NCBI GenBank assembly: GCA_964478075.1 | Contig: CAYZGO010000012.1 | Span: 35,635-99,634, forward strand | Direction: 5' to 3' | DNA length: 64,000 bases | From: DAOUEX01 sp034430235 | GTDB lineage: Bacteria > Chloroflexota > Anaerolineae > UBA2200 | Shown: in pieces, positions 26,214-34,425 of the stretch | How the letters are laid out: every line of letters begins with the position of its first letter | Position numbering within the stretch: the stretch's first letter is position 1 | Translations under genes and position numbers: made by a program | The notes under the pieces: model-generated | The model's input: only the letters and a program-made list of their open reading frames with translations | Told to the model about the DNA's origin: nothing | Databases searched by the model: none

Positions 26214-26542
26214 CGTAACCCTCCTTTTTCAACAAGATTATCGGGGTCGTAATATGTGCAAAATGCACTCCTCAATGACAACGAGCTGTAGCCTAGCCCC
26301 TTGTGGGCGCTATTGCCCGTAACAAACACACGGGCACAAGGCCCTAGACTACATTTATTGTCCAATCTTTCAGGGGCGCCTTCTGTGGACAGCATTTCGC
26401 ACCAAGAACTACTCTAATACCTCCATCCTTGTGATGTTCACGCAACTTGCTTTGCAGAAACTTGCCCACCGGTTCAGGAGGGTGGCGCTGATAAGACGGA
26501 AAACCAATACAGATCAGATCTTACTTGGAGAAATCGATGTCC
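26214..26542. other. Intergenic region, nothing assigned
   Basis: About 330 bases between the amidinotransferase start and the end of the Lrp-type gene. It should contain the promoter of the amidinotransferase-importer operon, but no well-spaced -35/-10 pair was found. Confidence 0.35.
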
Positions 26543-27112
26543 TTAGCCGATCACCCCTAGCTGGAATTTGGGCTCGTAGAGATCAAGGCCGACAAAACTC
26601 TCGAAGGAATCAACACCAGGAACTTCCCTCAGTAGTACTTCGGTAGCAAAGCGCCTGTATTCCTCAAGGTCCCTGCAAACGTACCGGGCAAACAGGTCAA
26701 ATCGGCCAGTAACCATGACCACACTGGAAACGCCTGGTATGGCCAGCAGGGCTGACACGGCTTCGTCGGGGGATACCTCGCTCTTTAACTTGATGCCGAT
26801 GATCGTGAATGTGTTATAACCGAACTTGTAAGGGTTCATGACTAGGACGAGATCCATTACTCCGGACGCCTTCAACCGCCGTACCCGGTTGTAAATGGTG
26901 GCTTCCGTCACCCCTCGCTTCTTGGCCAGTTTCCTGTAGGAGCAGAACACATCCTCTTGGTGCGCCTCCAATATGGCTCGATCCAGGTCATCCAGGGAAG
27001 CCGCCCTCTTGTGGTCAGGCAAGTCCTCATCTGTCCGAATTCGCAGCACCGGTTGATGCAAACCGCCTGTCTTCCCCTCGCCCTTCATCGCTCTCTTGCC
27101 CACGCTCGTCAC
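26543..27112 (-). CDS. Lrp/AsnC family transcriptional regulator
   Basis: A 189-residue regulator. After a basic 40-residue N-terminal extension comes a winged helix-turn-helix (LDDLDRAILEAHQEDVFCSYRKLAKKRGVTEATIYNRVRRLKASG) and a C-terminal RAM/AsnC effector domain (VSALLAIPGVSSVVMVTGRFDLFARYVC). Such proteins sense amino acids. Its position upstream of the amidinotransferase, importer and carbamoyltransferase genes on the same strand makes it the best candidate regulator of that block. The extension contains alternative starts near residue 9, so the N-terminus is uncertain. Confidence 0.85.
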   Translation of the reverse strand: MTSVGKRAMKGEGKTGGLHQPVLRIRTDEDLPDHKRAASLDDLDRAILEAHQEDVFCSYRKLAKKRGVTEATIYNRVRRLKASGVMDLVLVMNPYKFGYNTFTIIGIKLKSEVSPDEAVSALLAIPGVSSVVMVTGRFDLFARYVCRDLEEYRRFATEVLLREVPGVDSFESFVGLDLYEPKFQLGVIG

Positions 27113-27324
27113 TCCCCTCTACCCCGAGGCTACTGTGCGACCGCCACAGCATCATGTCCACGCGTTGATAGATCGTGTGCTCTCTTTGTCATTACCAGTT
27201 GGGTTCCTCGCTGCGAACGCCCGCTGTCCCATTTTACTATGGAAAATTCTAGCTGTCAAACTCGTCGAAATGCAATCCAGAGCGTTGCTATTCTTTAGAA
27301 AAGAAAAAACGTGCTCACCCTCTT

Positions 27325-27338
27325 GTAGCACGTGCTAC
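27325..27338. promoter_or_regulatory. Perfect 14-bp palindrome upstream of the Lrp-type gene
   Basis: GTAGCACGTGCTAC is exactly self-complementary and lies 213 bp upstream of the Lrp-type regulator. It could be a regulator binding site, or the end of the adjacent transposase remnant. Confidence 0.35.
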
Positions 27339-27358
27339 GGTCCCTGGCTCAAGGCTAG

Positions 27359-27512
27359 CCCATCGGCACCAACGTCGCTAAAGGCATTTGCACCCGCTTG
27401 CTCAAAGACCGTGTGGAGCAATTCCCTATGCACTGGACACAACCAGGTGCCCGGGCTGTTCTTAACCTTGGGATGGTTCGCGTCAATAACGACTGGGACG
27501 GGTATCAGCCTG
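27359..27512 (+). pseudogene. Transposase remnant (ISKra4-like, C-terminal piece)
   Basis: About 50 residues on the plus strand read PIGTNVAKGICTRLLKDRVE, then MHWTQPGARAVLNLGMVRV and DWDGYQ. This is the conserved C-terminal block of ISKra4-type transposases (PIGSG...GMRW...GA..VL.LR). A stop precedes it and the rest of the gene and the terminal repeats are absent. It marks an old insertion between the Lrp-type gene and the beta-lactamase-like gene. Confidence 0.65.
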
Positions 27513-27675
27513 GGCCTGCGCTTTGCTTTTCTCTATCTTCGCGCCTCGTTCAATCGCTGCCCCCGCAAAGTCGCCCACTGGGACAAGTTCATAGTACGTA
27601 GATCGGCATAGTAGGACCTTGCGCAGTACACGGGTGCTGTCAAGGAGCGCCGTGGCAAGGTTCCCTGTATTGCGA

Positions 27676-29298
27676 TTATGGTGTAAACGCACGATAACAG
27701 TCGCCACATGACAGGTTCGCACGAAGCGCGTGTCCATTGATGACGGTATCGAAGCGGATGCGTTCGGGCGAGCGATCGTCTTCTCCCACTCGGAAAACGC
27801 CGCTACCCAAAGGCACCAACGGCTCCTCCTCCCCCGATGGTTCGACCAGCGCCAGTGCGCCCTTGCGCAGGACGATCCGAAAATTGGTGAGCCAGGGGTT
27901 ATGCGAGCGGTAGTGACCGGGATAGTCGTTCCATTCCTGCGGATGGTCGAAGGTCGTCGGGCCTGTGTACCGGTCGTTGGTGTACCAGTCCGGGCCGTGG
28001 AATGCCTCCACCACCCCCCTCTTCTCGCGCCCAAAGCGTAGCAGGAAGAGCGCAAAGTCAGGATGGTCCACGTAGAAACGGTCGGGGCCACGCCGTTCGA
28101 GCGCGATACGCTCATCGCCGTAGCGCAGGATCAGCCGTTCCCCCTCTGCCACCAGGATGAGTGTCTTGTCACAGGCCCGGTAGGTTCCGACGTACTCGGC
28201 ACCGTTCTCAATCTTGGTCGGGTCGGTCGGCGGCATGGGCGGCAACTCTTGATCGCGGAGCGCGGCACGCAGGAGTTTGAGCGCCAAATTGGCTATTTCT
28301 TCATCAGATCGGCCCCCTGGCCCATTCATCAACACGACGACGCCCAGACCGTCGTCCATGTCGGCCAGTATATATGAATAGTAACCGATCATCCCGCCTC
28401 CGTGGCCGATGTAGGTGTGACCATCGCTCTCACGGATGCCGAGACCGTATCCATAGAAAGAGCCGTCCCCTTCTTCCGCCGCCTTGATGATGCGCTGCGA
28501 CATCAGGTCAAAGCTCTCCTCGGAGAGGATGGGCCCGCGCGGCCCCTGGCCCTGGTTCATCAACATCCGCAGGTAGCTGGCCATGTCGGCAGGCGTTGAG
28601 GCAATACTGCCAGCGCCCCCGGCGTGTTCGAGCCACGTCGCCGGGGCAAGCGGACGGCCTCGAGGCAGAGGGCGGTCATCGTAAAAGGCCTCGTAACCCA
28701 CCGCCAGCCGTTTGCGCGTCTCGTTTGTGATGATGGGCTCGGTGGCGATCATCCCCATCAGGTCGAGGATGCGCTCCTGGATGATGTCCCCGTAAGGCTG
28801 CCCTAGCAGTTCCTCCAGAACCACCCCGAGCGTCTTGTAGCCGGCGTCCGAGTAATGTTAATACGTGCCCGGAGGCGCGGTGGCCTCCGTCTCGCGCAAG
28901 GCCCAAACTTCATAGCGCGCCTCGCCTGGAAACTCCGCCCCCATGGTGATTCCGGCCGTGTGGCTCATCAGGTGGTGCAGCGTGATTGGCTCGTGCTCCG
29001 ATTGTACCTCGAACCAGGGCAGGTAGCGCGTGACCGGTTCGTGCAGGTCCAATCGCCCCTCTTCCCGCAGTTGCAGTAAGGCGATGCTGGTAAAAGACTT
29101 GCCGATCGAACCGATTTCAAACAGCATCTCCGGTGTGACGGGGGTCTGGGCCGCCACATCGCCAAAGCCGTAGGTTGATACACGGAGCAGCTTCTCACGA
29201 TCGGTCACCGCTACGGCCACGCCGGGGACATTGACGACCTTCATCTTCTGTTCTATGAATTGATCCAGGCGCTTTAACGCTCCCCCAAAGTTTGTCAT
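27676..29298 (-). pseudogene. Serine beta-lactamase/esterase family gene with one in-frame stop
   Basis: One continuous frame of about 540 codons is interrupted only by a TAA at 28858-28860. The N-terminal part has the active-site SxxK as SIGKSF; directly after the stop the frame continues HYSDAGYKTLGVVLEELLGQ, the usual Tyr-containing second motif. HGGGMIGYYS provides the third motif. The stop falls in PGTY-HYSD, inside the catalytic domain, so the product is split. The ATG at 29298 follows AAGGAG. The C-terminal 200 residues form an additional beta-rich domain common in this family. A recent nonsense mutation or an assembly error are both possible. Confidence 0.85.
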
Positions 29299-29311
29299 CA
29301 CGTGAACTCCT

Positions 29312-29510
29312 TCTAATACCAATTGCCCATTCAAGCACCGTGAATCATGAGTTAAGCGCCGGTTGAGTAGCTGCGAGCCATAGCGAGCAGCGTATCGAAA
29401 CCAAGCGTCCCTGCACGCTTCGTGCCCTTGGTTTCGATACGGCCTTCGGCCTACTCAACCAGCGGGCACTCGCTTATTCATGGTACTTCATGTGGCAATT
29501 GGAATAAGGC
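29312..29510. repeat. About 190-bp imperfect palindrome (REP/MITE-like)
   Basis: The core stem is GGTTGAGTAG at 29361 against CTACTCAACC at 29451, with CGTATCGAAACCAAG facing CTTGGTTTCGATACG inside. Outside it, CCAATTGCC (29319) faces GGCAATTGG (29494) with further matching stretches between. It occupies the gap between the beta-lactamase-like and dehydratase genes. Similar GGTTTCGATACG-type palindromes are widespread in actinobacterial and related genomes. Confidence 0.75.
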
Positions 29511-29532
29511 TTTTGCCGGGCGTTGTCATCTC

Positions 29533-30516
29533 TCATATCTCATAGTGCTCTTGAGCGATCTTCAAGAGCAACGGGATTTCCACATTGCTTCCACTAACGA
29601 CCACGGCGACGTTGCGCCCGATGTCTCTCACTTTTCGGTGCAGAAGGGCTGCGATACCCACAGCCCCAGCCCCTTCCACAACCAGATGATGCTTCTCCAA
29701 GGCAAAGGCCATGGCCTCCGCAATCGCTTCCTCTGACACCAGAACGACGTCGTCAACATATTCCTGGACCATAGGGAAGGTGTATTGATTGTCCCGGCCG
29801 AGACCACCCGCCAGGGCGTCGGCGATGGTCTCCTCTTCTTTCATCTCTATCGGTGCGCCGGCTTTCAAGCTGTAGTACATCACAGGCGCGCGCTCCATCG
29901 AAACGCCGACCACTCGAATCGCGGGGTTTGCCGATTTCAAAGCCAGCGCAATCCCCCCCGCCAAACCGCCACCGGCGAGGGGTACGATGACGGTGTCGAT
30001 CTCAGGCAAGTCCTCCAGCAGCTCCAGGCCGATGGTACCCTGCCCGGCGATGACGAAGGGATCGTCGAAAGAGTCAATCATGGTCAATCCCCGCTCCTTC
30101 GCCAACCGCGAGGCGTGACTGACGGATTCGTCGTAGCTGTTGCCGTGCACTACTATCTCAGCACCATGGCGTCTGATAGCATCCACCTTGTTGCTCGGAA
30201 CCCGGGCCGAGAGGCAAATGACGGCTTTGATGCCCAATCGGCTCGCCACGTACGCTACCGCCCGGCCGTGGTTGCCACTGGAGCCCGTGACAACCCCTCG
30301 TGCCTTCTCCTCCACCGTGAGGTTGAGCATCTTGTTGGCGGCCCCCCGAATCTTGAACGAGCCTGTCTCCTGCAAACTCTCAAGCTTCAGGTAGACGGAA
30401 CCGCCGACGCGCTCCGTCAGCAGGGGAGAATGGACCAGCGGCGTCCTCTTGGCAATGGATGAGATCCTCTGTCTGGCCAAATAGACGTCGAGCATTGTCA
30501 CGTCAGAAGTGGACAT
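29533..30516 (-). CDS. Threonine/serine dehydratase family (PLP fold type II)
   Basis: A 327-residue fold-type II PLP enzyme with the Schiff-base lysine in ETGSFKIRGA, the substrate loop SSGNHGRA and the phosphate-binding loop PLAGGGLAGG, and the C-terminal SGSN. The length matches catabolic threonine dehydratase or serine racemase/EutB types without a regulatory ACT domain. It would deaminate a hydroxy-amino acid to a keto acid. It follows the D-aminoacylase gene by 23 bp on the same strand, so a D- or hydroxy-amino acid freed by that enzyme may be its substrate. This link is inference. Confidence 0.9.
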   Translation of the reverse strand: MSTSDVTMLDVYLARQRISSIAKRTPLVHSPLLTERVGGSVYLKLESLQETGSFKIRGAANKMLNLTVEEKARGVVTGSSGNHGRAVAYVASRLGIKAVICLSARVPSNKVDAIRRHGAEIVVHGNSYDESVSHASRLAKERGLTMIDSFDDPFVIAGQGTIGLELLEDLPEIDTVIVPLAGGGLAGGIALALKSANPAIRVVGVSMERAPVMYYSLKAGAPIEMKEEETIADALAGGLGRDNQYTFPMVQEYVDDVVLVSEEAIAEAMAFALEKHHLVVEGAGAVGIAALLHRKVRDIGRNVAVVVSGSNVEIPLLLKIAQEHYEI

Positions 30517-30539
30517 AGATTCCCTCTCGCTTATTAGGG

Positions 30540-32123
30540 TTAGAGCACCTGTCCGGGCAGAGCGCCGGTGTGTTGGCCCTGATCAATGACCACCACGCCA
30601 TTGACGACGACGTAGGGGATGCCCTCAGGGTACTGATGTGGATCAGTGTAGGTCGCCCTGTCGGCGACGGTCTGGGCGTCGAATAAGACCAGATCGGCCC
30701 ACGCGCCCTCACGGATCACCCCCCGGTCGCTCAGGCCGAAGCGCTCTGCGGTGACGGAGGTTATCTTTTTTACCGCCTCCTCCAGTGAGAGCACCTTCTC
30801 GTCGCGCACGTAGCGACCCAACACACGTGGGAACGTACCGTAGTAGCGCGGGTGAGGTCTGCTCTGAGCCAACACACCGTAGGGAGCCAGGGCATCCCCA
30901 TCACTGCCGACCACCACCAGCGGATGGCGCATTAGGATGCGCACATTGTCCTCCAATTGACCGAAACACGCGCACTCCACCTGCCCCTCGCTGACCACGA
31001 TCAGATCGAGGGCAGTCTCCAACGGGGCCTTCCCCTCGTCCCCGGAGATCTCGGCGATATTCTTGCCCTGCACGTCTGGCCGGGCAGCGCAATCGGTGAT
31101 CAGGAGGTCGGTCCAGTCGCGCATGCCGCCGCGGTTCTCCCACTCGGCGCGGTTCTCCTCCCAGTCCTTCCTGAGCCGGGCTCGCATCTGGGGGTCGCTC
31201 AACCGTTCCCCGACAGCCCTGGCTCCGCCCGCCTGGGCCCAGTAGGGAAGAATATAGGCCAGCCAGCTCACACCGGCCGTGTAGGGGTATTGATCACAAC
31301 CCACTCTGTCCCCTCGCGAACAGGCATCCTCAAGCATGTCCAGCAGCCGATCGGCGCCCTCCCAATCTCGGTAGCCCTCCAGCTTGACGTGGGAGATCTG
31401 CACCCGAATCCCAGCTTGTTTGCCGATCTCGATAGCCTCGGCCACCGCTTCGAACAGGCGATCTGTCTCGCTGCGGACGTGGGTAGCATAGATGCCGCCA
31501 TGGCGCGCTGCCACCCGCGCCAGGCTGATCACCTCCTCCGTCCGCGCGTAAAAGCCCGGCGGGTAAAACAGGCCGGTGGAGAGGCCACGCGCTCCCTGTT
31601 CCATGGTCTCTGCCACCAGCCGCTCCATCTCGGCCTGCTGCTCCGGTGTAGGCTGCACGTCGTCAAGGCCCAATACCGCAGCCCGCACCGTGTTGTGACC
31701 GACCAGGGGCACTACGTTCACAGCAGGCCCTGGGTCCCGCAAACGTTCCAAATACTCAGCCATGCTCGCCCACGTGACGTCCAGGCCAACGCTCTTGGCC
31801 TCAGCCCGCACCTCCTCCACAGCCGCGCCCAACAGCGGGGCCGGCGAGCTGCCGCAGTTGCCCATGACCTCCGTGGTGACCCCCTGGTGGATTTTGCTCT
31901 CGGCCCGGGGGTTAACCAGCAGGGTAAGATCTGAGTGGGTGTGAGCGTCAATGAAGCCCGGAGCCACGTGCAACCCCTGTGCCTGGATGGTGCGCTTCGC
32001 CTCTTGCTCGATGTCCTCACCCACCACGGCAATGCGGCCCGCCGCGATCCCCACGTCGGCTTTGCAAGCCTGTCTCCCTGTGCCATCTACCACGACACCG
32101 CTCTTGATCAGGATGTCTAGCAT
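30540..32123 (-). CDS. N-acyl-D-amino-acid deacylase (D-aminoacylase)
   Basis: A 527-residue amidohydrolase. It begins MLDILIKSGVVVDGTG, has the metal motif FIDAHTHSDLTLL, the D-aminoacylase-specific GNCGSSPAPL cysteine loop, and THVRSE and QISHVKLEGYRDW for further metal ligands. It removes the acyl group from N-acyl-D-amino acids. The ATG at 32123 gives the family's usual N-terminus. Upstream codons are not part of it, since they overlap the tail of a broken M14 peptidase copy. The dehydratase gene follows closely. Confidence 0.92.
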   Translation of the reverse strand: MLDILIKSGVVVDGTGRQACKADVGIAAGRIAVVGEDIEQEAKRTIQAQGLHVAPGFIDAHTHSDLTLLVNPRAESKIHQGVTTEVMGNCGSSPAPLLGAAVEEVRAEAKSVGLDVTWASMAEYLERLRDPGPAVNVVPLVGHNTVRAAVLGLDDVQPTPEQQAEMERLVAETMEQGARGLSTGLFYPPGFYARTEEVISLARVAARHGGIYATHVRSETDRLFEAVAEAIEIGKQAGIRVQISHVKLEGYRDWEGADRLLDMLEDACSRGDRVGCDQYPYTAGVSWLAYILPYWAQAGGARAVGERLSDPQMRARLRKDWEENRAEWENRGGMRDWTDLLITDCAARPDVQGKNIAEISGDEGKAPLETALDLIVVSEGQVECACFGQLEDNVRILMRHPLVVVGSDGDALAPYGVLAQSRPHPRYYGTFPRVLGRYVRDEKVLSLEEAVKKITSVTAERFGLSDRGVIREGAWADLVLFDAQTVADRATYTDPHQYPEGIPYVVVNGVVVIDQGQHTGALPGQVL

Positions 32124-32191
32124 GTTCCATGCCTTTCCTGTCGTCAGCAGCGCGCCACCCAACTGCACGTGCACAAGCTTTTGGATAGCGA

Positions 32192-32272
32192 TTAGGGCAT
32201 CTCCGGCTGACCCAGGTGCAGGGGCAGGCCCTGGCTTTCGAGAATTTTGGCGAACAGTTCGTATGAGCAGGC
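32192..32272 (-). pseudogene. Fragment of a second M14-type peptidase gene
   Basis: A short frame reads YELFAKILESQGLPLHLGQP, nearly identical in pattern to FHKLVESQGLPLHLGEPERP in the complete gene at 34.4-35.9 kb; the DNA shares the run GTGCAGGGGCAGGCCCTGGC. It ends in a TAA at 32192. A following frame (KLVHVQLGGALLTTGKAW) may be the displaced C-terminus of the same gene. This is an internally deleted paralogue upstream of the D-aminoacylase. Confidence 0.65.
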
Positions 32273-32312
32273 TATCCCCCACGACGGGTGCTGGTGGGTG
32301 AAAAGGGCAGAT

Positions 32313-32336
32313 CCTGTCCCGAGTAAAGTCGAAGGG
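32313..32336. repeat. Degenerate copy of short dispersed repeat (GTCCTGAGCGNAGYCGAAGG)
   Basis: CCTGTCCCGAGTAAAGTCGAAGG is a degenerate match to the 23-bp word that also occurs at 34550-34572 and 36257-36283. It lies in the gap between the methyltransferase stop and the peptidase fragment. Confidence 0.4.
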
Positions 32337-32371
32337 CCAAGGCCATGTCTTGCGGCGAGGTGAACAGACAA

Positions 32372-33565
32372 CTACTTCTGCATCACAAGAATGCGCTCAA
32401 ACTTAGTCGTTCTGGTCTTTCGCCTCGAACGCCTCTCATCCGGTATTCGATCATCATAGATCGTTTCGATCACAAAGCCACCGCTGGTTGCATCCATAGC
32501 GAGCTCAGCCAGGATTTCCGCAGTGCGTCGTATCTTCCCATCGCGATCAACATCACCTAGCACGAGCACGCAATAGCTCTCCGATTTCAGCACACGATAA
32601 ACCTCTTGCAGGCAAATCCTCATTTGAGGCAAGTATACTTTCCGATTGGTGGTCAGCAAAGCATCGAGTTCCTTCCAATCTTTGCACCCCAGGAACCATA
32701 ACCGCAAGCGATTGTCGCGGGCATAGTCAAGTGCCCCGAAATAGGGAGGGCTTGAAATGATGGCGTCCACGGTTTCATCTTCGATAGGCAAGTTCATAGC
32801 GTTCACTTGCCATACCTGGTACTGGCGCTGCTCCCAAGCGACGGGCAGCATATGACGGCGGTAAGCCCGCTTGACCTTTGCCAGCAACCGAGAGCGCAAA
32901 TCGCGGTAAGCGTACATATCTGGGAAATCGTCAGGCGGGTACTTGTTCTCGCGTAAGTAGGGCACAAGGTGGCTGGCGGGGTAAGAAAGGAAGCCGGGAC
33001 GTACATGGTGTAAAATCCCCAGCAGGCAGGCGGTCAAGAAGTAATCTTCCTGCTGGCGCAATATACGGAAGGCTGTCAGGACTTCGCGCAACGTGTCAGG
33101 GTGAAAGAACCCACGCACCCATTCGGGAACAACGGCCAGGTCTACGGACGGTGCCTCCTGTTCGACGGCGTCAATCAGTTCTTTAGCCCTCTGGATCGCT
33201 ACCCATTCACTGCCGGGCGTTTCCAGTTTCCCTTGCGTCAGCACATAAGCGTAGGGGCTGAGGTCATTGGCCCAGGCACGCCGCCCGGTCAGGGCAGCCT
33301 CCAGAGGGACCACACCGGAGCCGGAGAAGGGGTCCAACACCGTATCTCCCGGCTTCGAATACAGATTGATGAGCACCTTGGCCATCCCTGATTTCATTTT
33401 GCCCACGTAGGGAGCCAACTGCTGTAACGTGCTTTCTCGGCTGTTGAACGATCCGTGCCACAGCCGTGCATCAAGCGCGGTGATCACCTTCGTATCGTCG
33501 AACAGGTATAGTTGCCGTGCTTCCTTCGCGTCTTCAGACAAGGTGCTCACTCCTGTGGTCGCCAT
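32372..33565 (-). CDS. Type II DNA methyltransferase (SPPY class, probably N4-cytosine)
   Basis: A 397-residue methyltransferase with the AdoMet motif DPFSGSG at residues 78-84 and the catalytic motif SPPYFGALDYARDNRLRLWFLG near residue 265, then a C-terminal LVLGDVDRDGKI strand. SPPY is typical of N4-cytosine methyltransferases. The long section between the two motifs likely holds target recognition. It overlaps the endonuclease gene upstream by 19 bp on the same strand, forming a restriction-modification pair. The recognition sequence cannot be predicted. Confidence 0.88.
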   Translation of the reverse strand: MATTGVSTLSEDAKEARQLYLFDDTKVITALDARLWHGSFNSRESTLQQLAPYVGKMKSGMAKVLINLYSKPGDTVLDPFSGSGVVPLEAALTGRRAWANDLSPYAYVLTQGKLETPGSEWVAIQRAKELIDAVEQEAPSVDLAVVPEWVRGFFHPDTLREVLTAFRILRQQEDYFLTACLLGILHHVRPGFLSYPASHLVPYLRENKYPPDDFPDMYAYRDLRSRLLAKVKRAYRRHMLPVAWEQRQYQVWQVNAMNLPIEDETVDAIISSPPYFGALDYARDNRLRLWFLGCKDWKELDALLTTNRKVYLPQMRICLQEVYRVLKSESYCVLVLGDVDRDGKIRRTAEILAELAMDATSGGFVIETIYDDRIPDERRSRRKTRTTKFERILVMQK

Positions 33566-34425
33566 GAGCGAGATGTGCTTTCGTCAACTACTTTCCCTTG
33601 GTGCCAGACTTGAACCATTCTTCGGAGCATCCCATTGGGGCGCTCAACGATCTTGACGTGAACTTCCCAGATATGTCTGTCTTGCGCGGTGGCATCTACG
33701 CCGAACAGCTCCAAAATCAGCGCCGGCAGCCTCAGCCCATCCAATGTGTGAACAGGCGGCTCAGGATCATCAAGCGAAGGAATACGCTGAGGAAACAGAA
33801 ACACGTCCGGCGCTGCCTCGAGTCCAATCTTGTCCTCGCGCTCCGGATACTTGGGGCAGGGCCGCGTGCGCGTGCCGCACAGTAGGTCCTTGAAGAACAA
33901 GATATCTACCAACTTGTGCTGTCTGACCAGTTCGTTGGTCAGGCGGTTGATGATCGAATGCGCGCCGTGCGCTGGCTGGTTGACGATAGCGCCGTCGAGG
34001 TGGCACCATACACCAAATTCCCTGGCCCACAAGGGACGTTCAGAGATGTTGATGCTGTTCCCCTCGCCCCCCTTGACTTCGAGCGCCCCGAAGTAGTCAG
34101 GATCGCGTTCAATGCTCACTGTGAAATCGTGCCGCGCTCTGCTGCCGCTTTGTGCGTAATCAGCGATACAGTTGCGTTGCAGCAGGTTCTCCAGAACATC
34201 CCTTACCAGACCCTCACGTCCCGTGGTCGAGGAGGCGATGAACGTACCACGAATGCTCTCGATTGCTGAACGAAAGACCAACCCACTCTTGTAGTCGGCT
34301 GGTTGAATGGCGTGTTGAAGCAACACATCTGGGTGTAGTACATCCATATCAGTCAGCAAATCAATCGTGGGCTGCACCTGTTTCGTTACTCGTTCTTCGT
34401 GTTTGCAAGGTAGTACCATCTCCAT
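33547..34425 (-). CDS. Probable type II restriction endonuclease (PD-(D/E)xK-like)
   Basis: A 292-residue protein with no family I can name with certainty. A candidate PD-(D/E)xK core is visible: Asp100 in ARHDFTVS and Glu116-Val-Lys118 in FGALEVKGGEG. Its 3' end overlaps the methyltransferase start, the usual arrangement for a cognate pair. It has no membrane segment or signal peptide. Its 5' end is embedded in the frame that continues from the peptidase gene. The assignment rests on the motif and the partner gene. Confidence 0.72.
   Translation of the reverse strand: MEMVLPCKHEERVTKQVQPTIDLLTDMDVLHPDVLLQHAIQPADYKSGLVFRSAIESIRGTFIASSTTGREGLVRDVLENLLQRNCIADYAQSGSRARHDFTVSIERDPDYFGALEVKGGEGNSINISERPLWAREFGVWCHLDGAIVNQPAHGAHSIINRLTNELVRQHKLVDILFFKDLLCGTRTRPCPKYPEREDKIGLEAAPDVFLFPQRIPSLDDPEPPVHTLDGLRLPALILELFGVDATAQDRHIWEVHVKIVERPNGMLRRMVQVWHQGKVVDESTSRSWRPQE

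Noticed and set aside
27483..28115. 210-codon minus-strand frame overlapping the beta-lactamase-like gene
   Set aside because: It is a shadow frame for most of its length. Only the last 60 codons lie outside the other gene, and they match nothing I recognise.
28858..28860. Recoded stop (readthrough) in the beta-lactamase-like gene
   Set aside because: The codon is TAA, for which no programmed amino acid insertion is known in bacteria, and the site is not a conserved Cys; a nonsense mutation or sequencing error is simpler.
30540..32282. 580-residue form of the D-aminoacylase
   Set aside because: The extra 53 N-terminal residues are out-of-frame remains of a broken peptidase gene; the family N-terminus starts at 32123.
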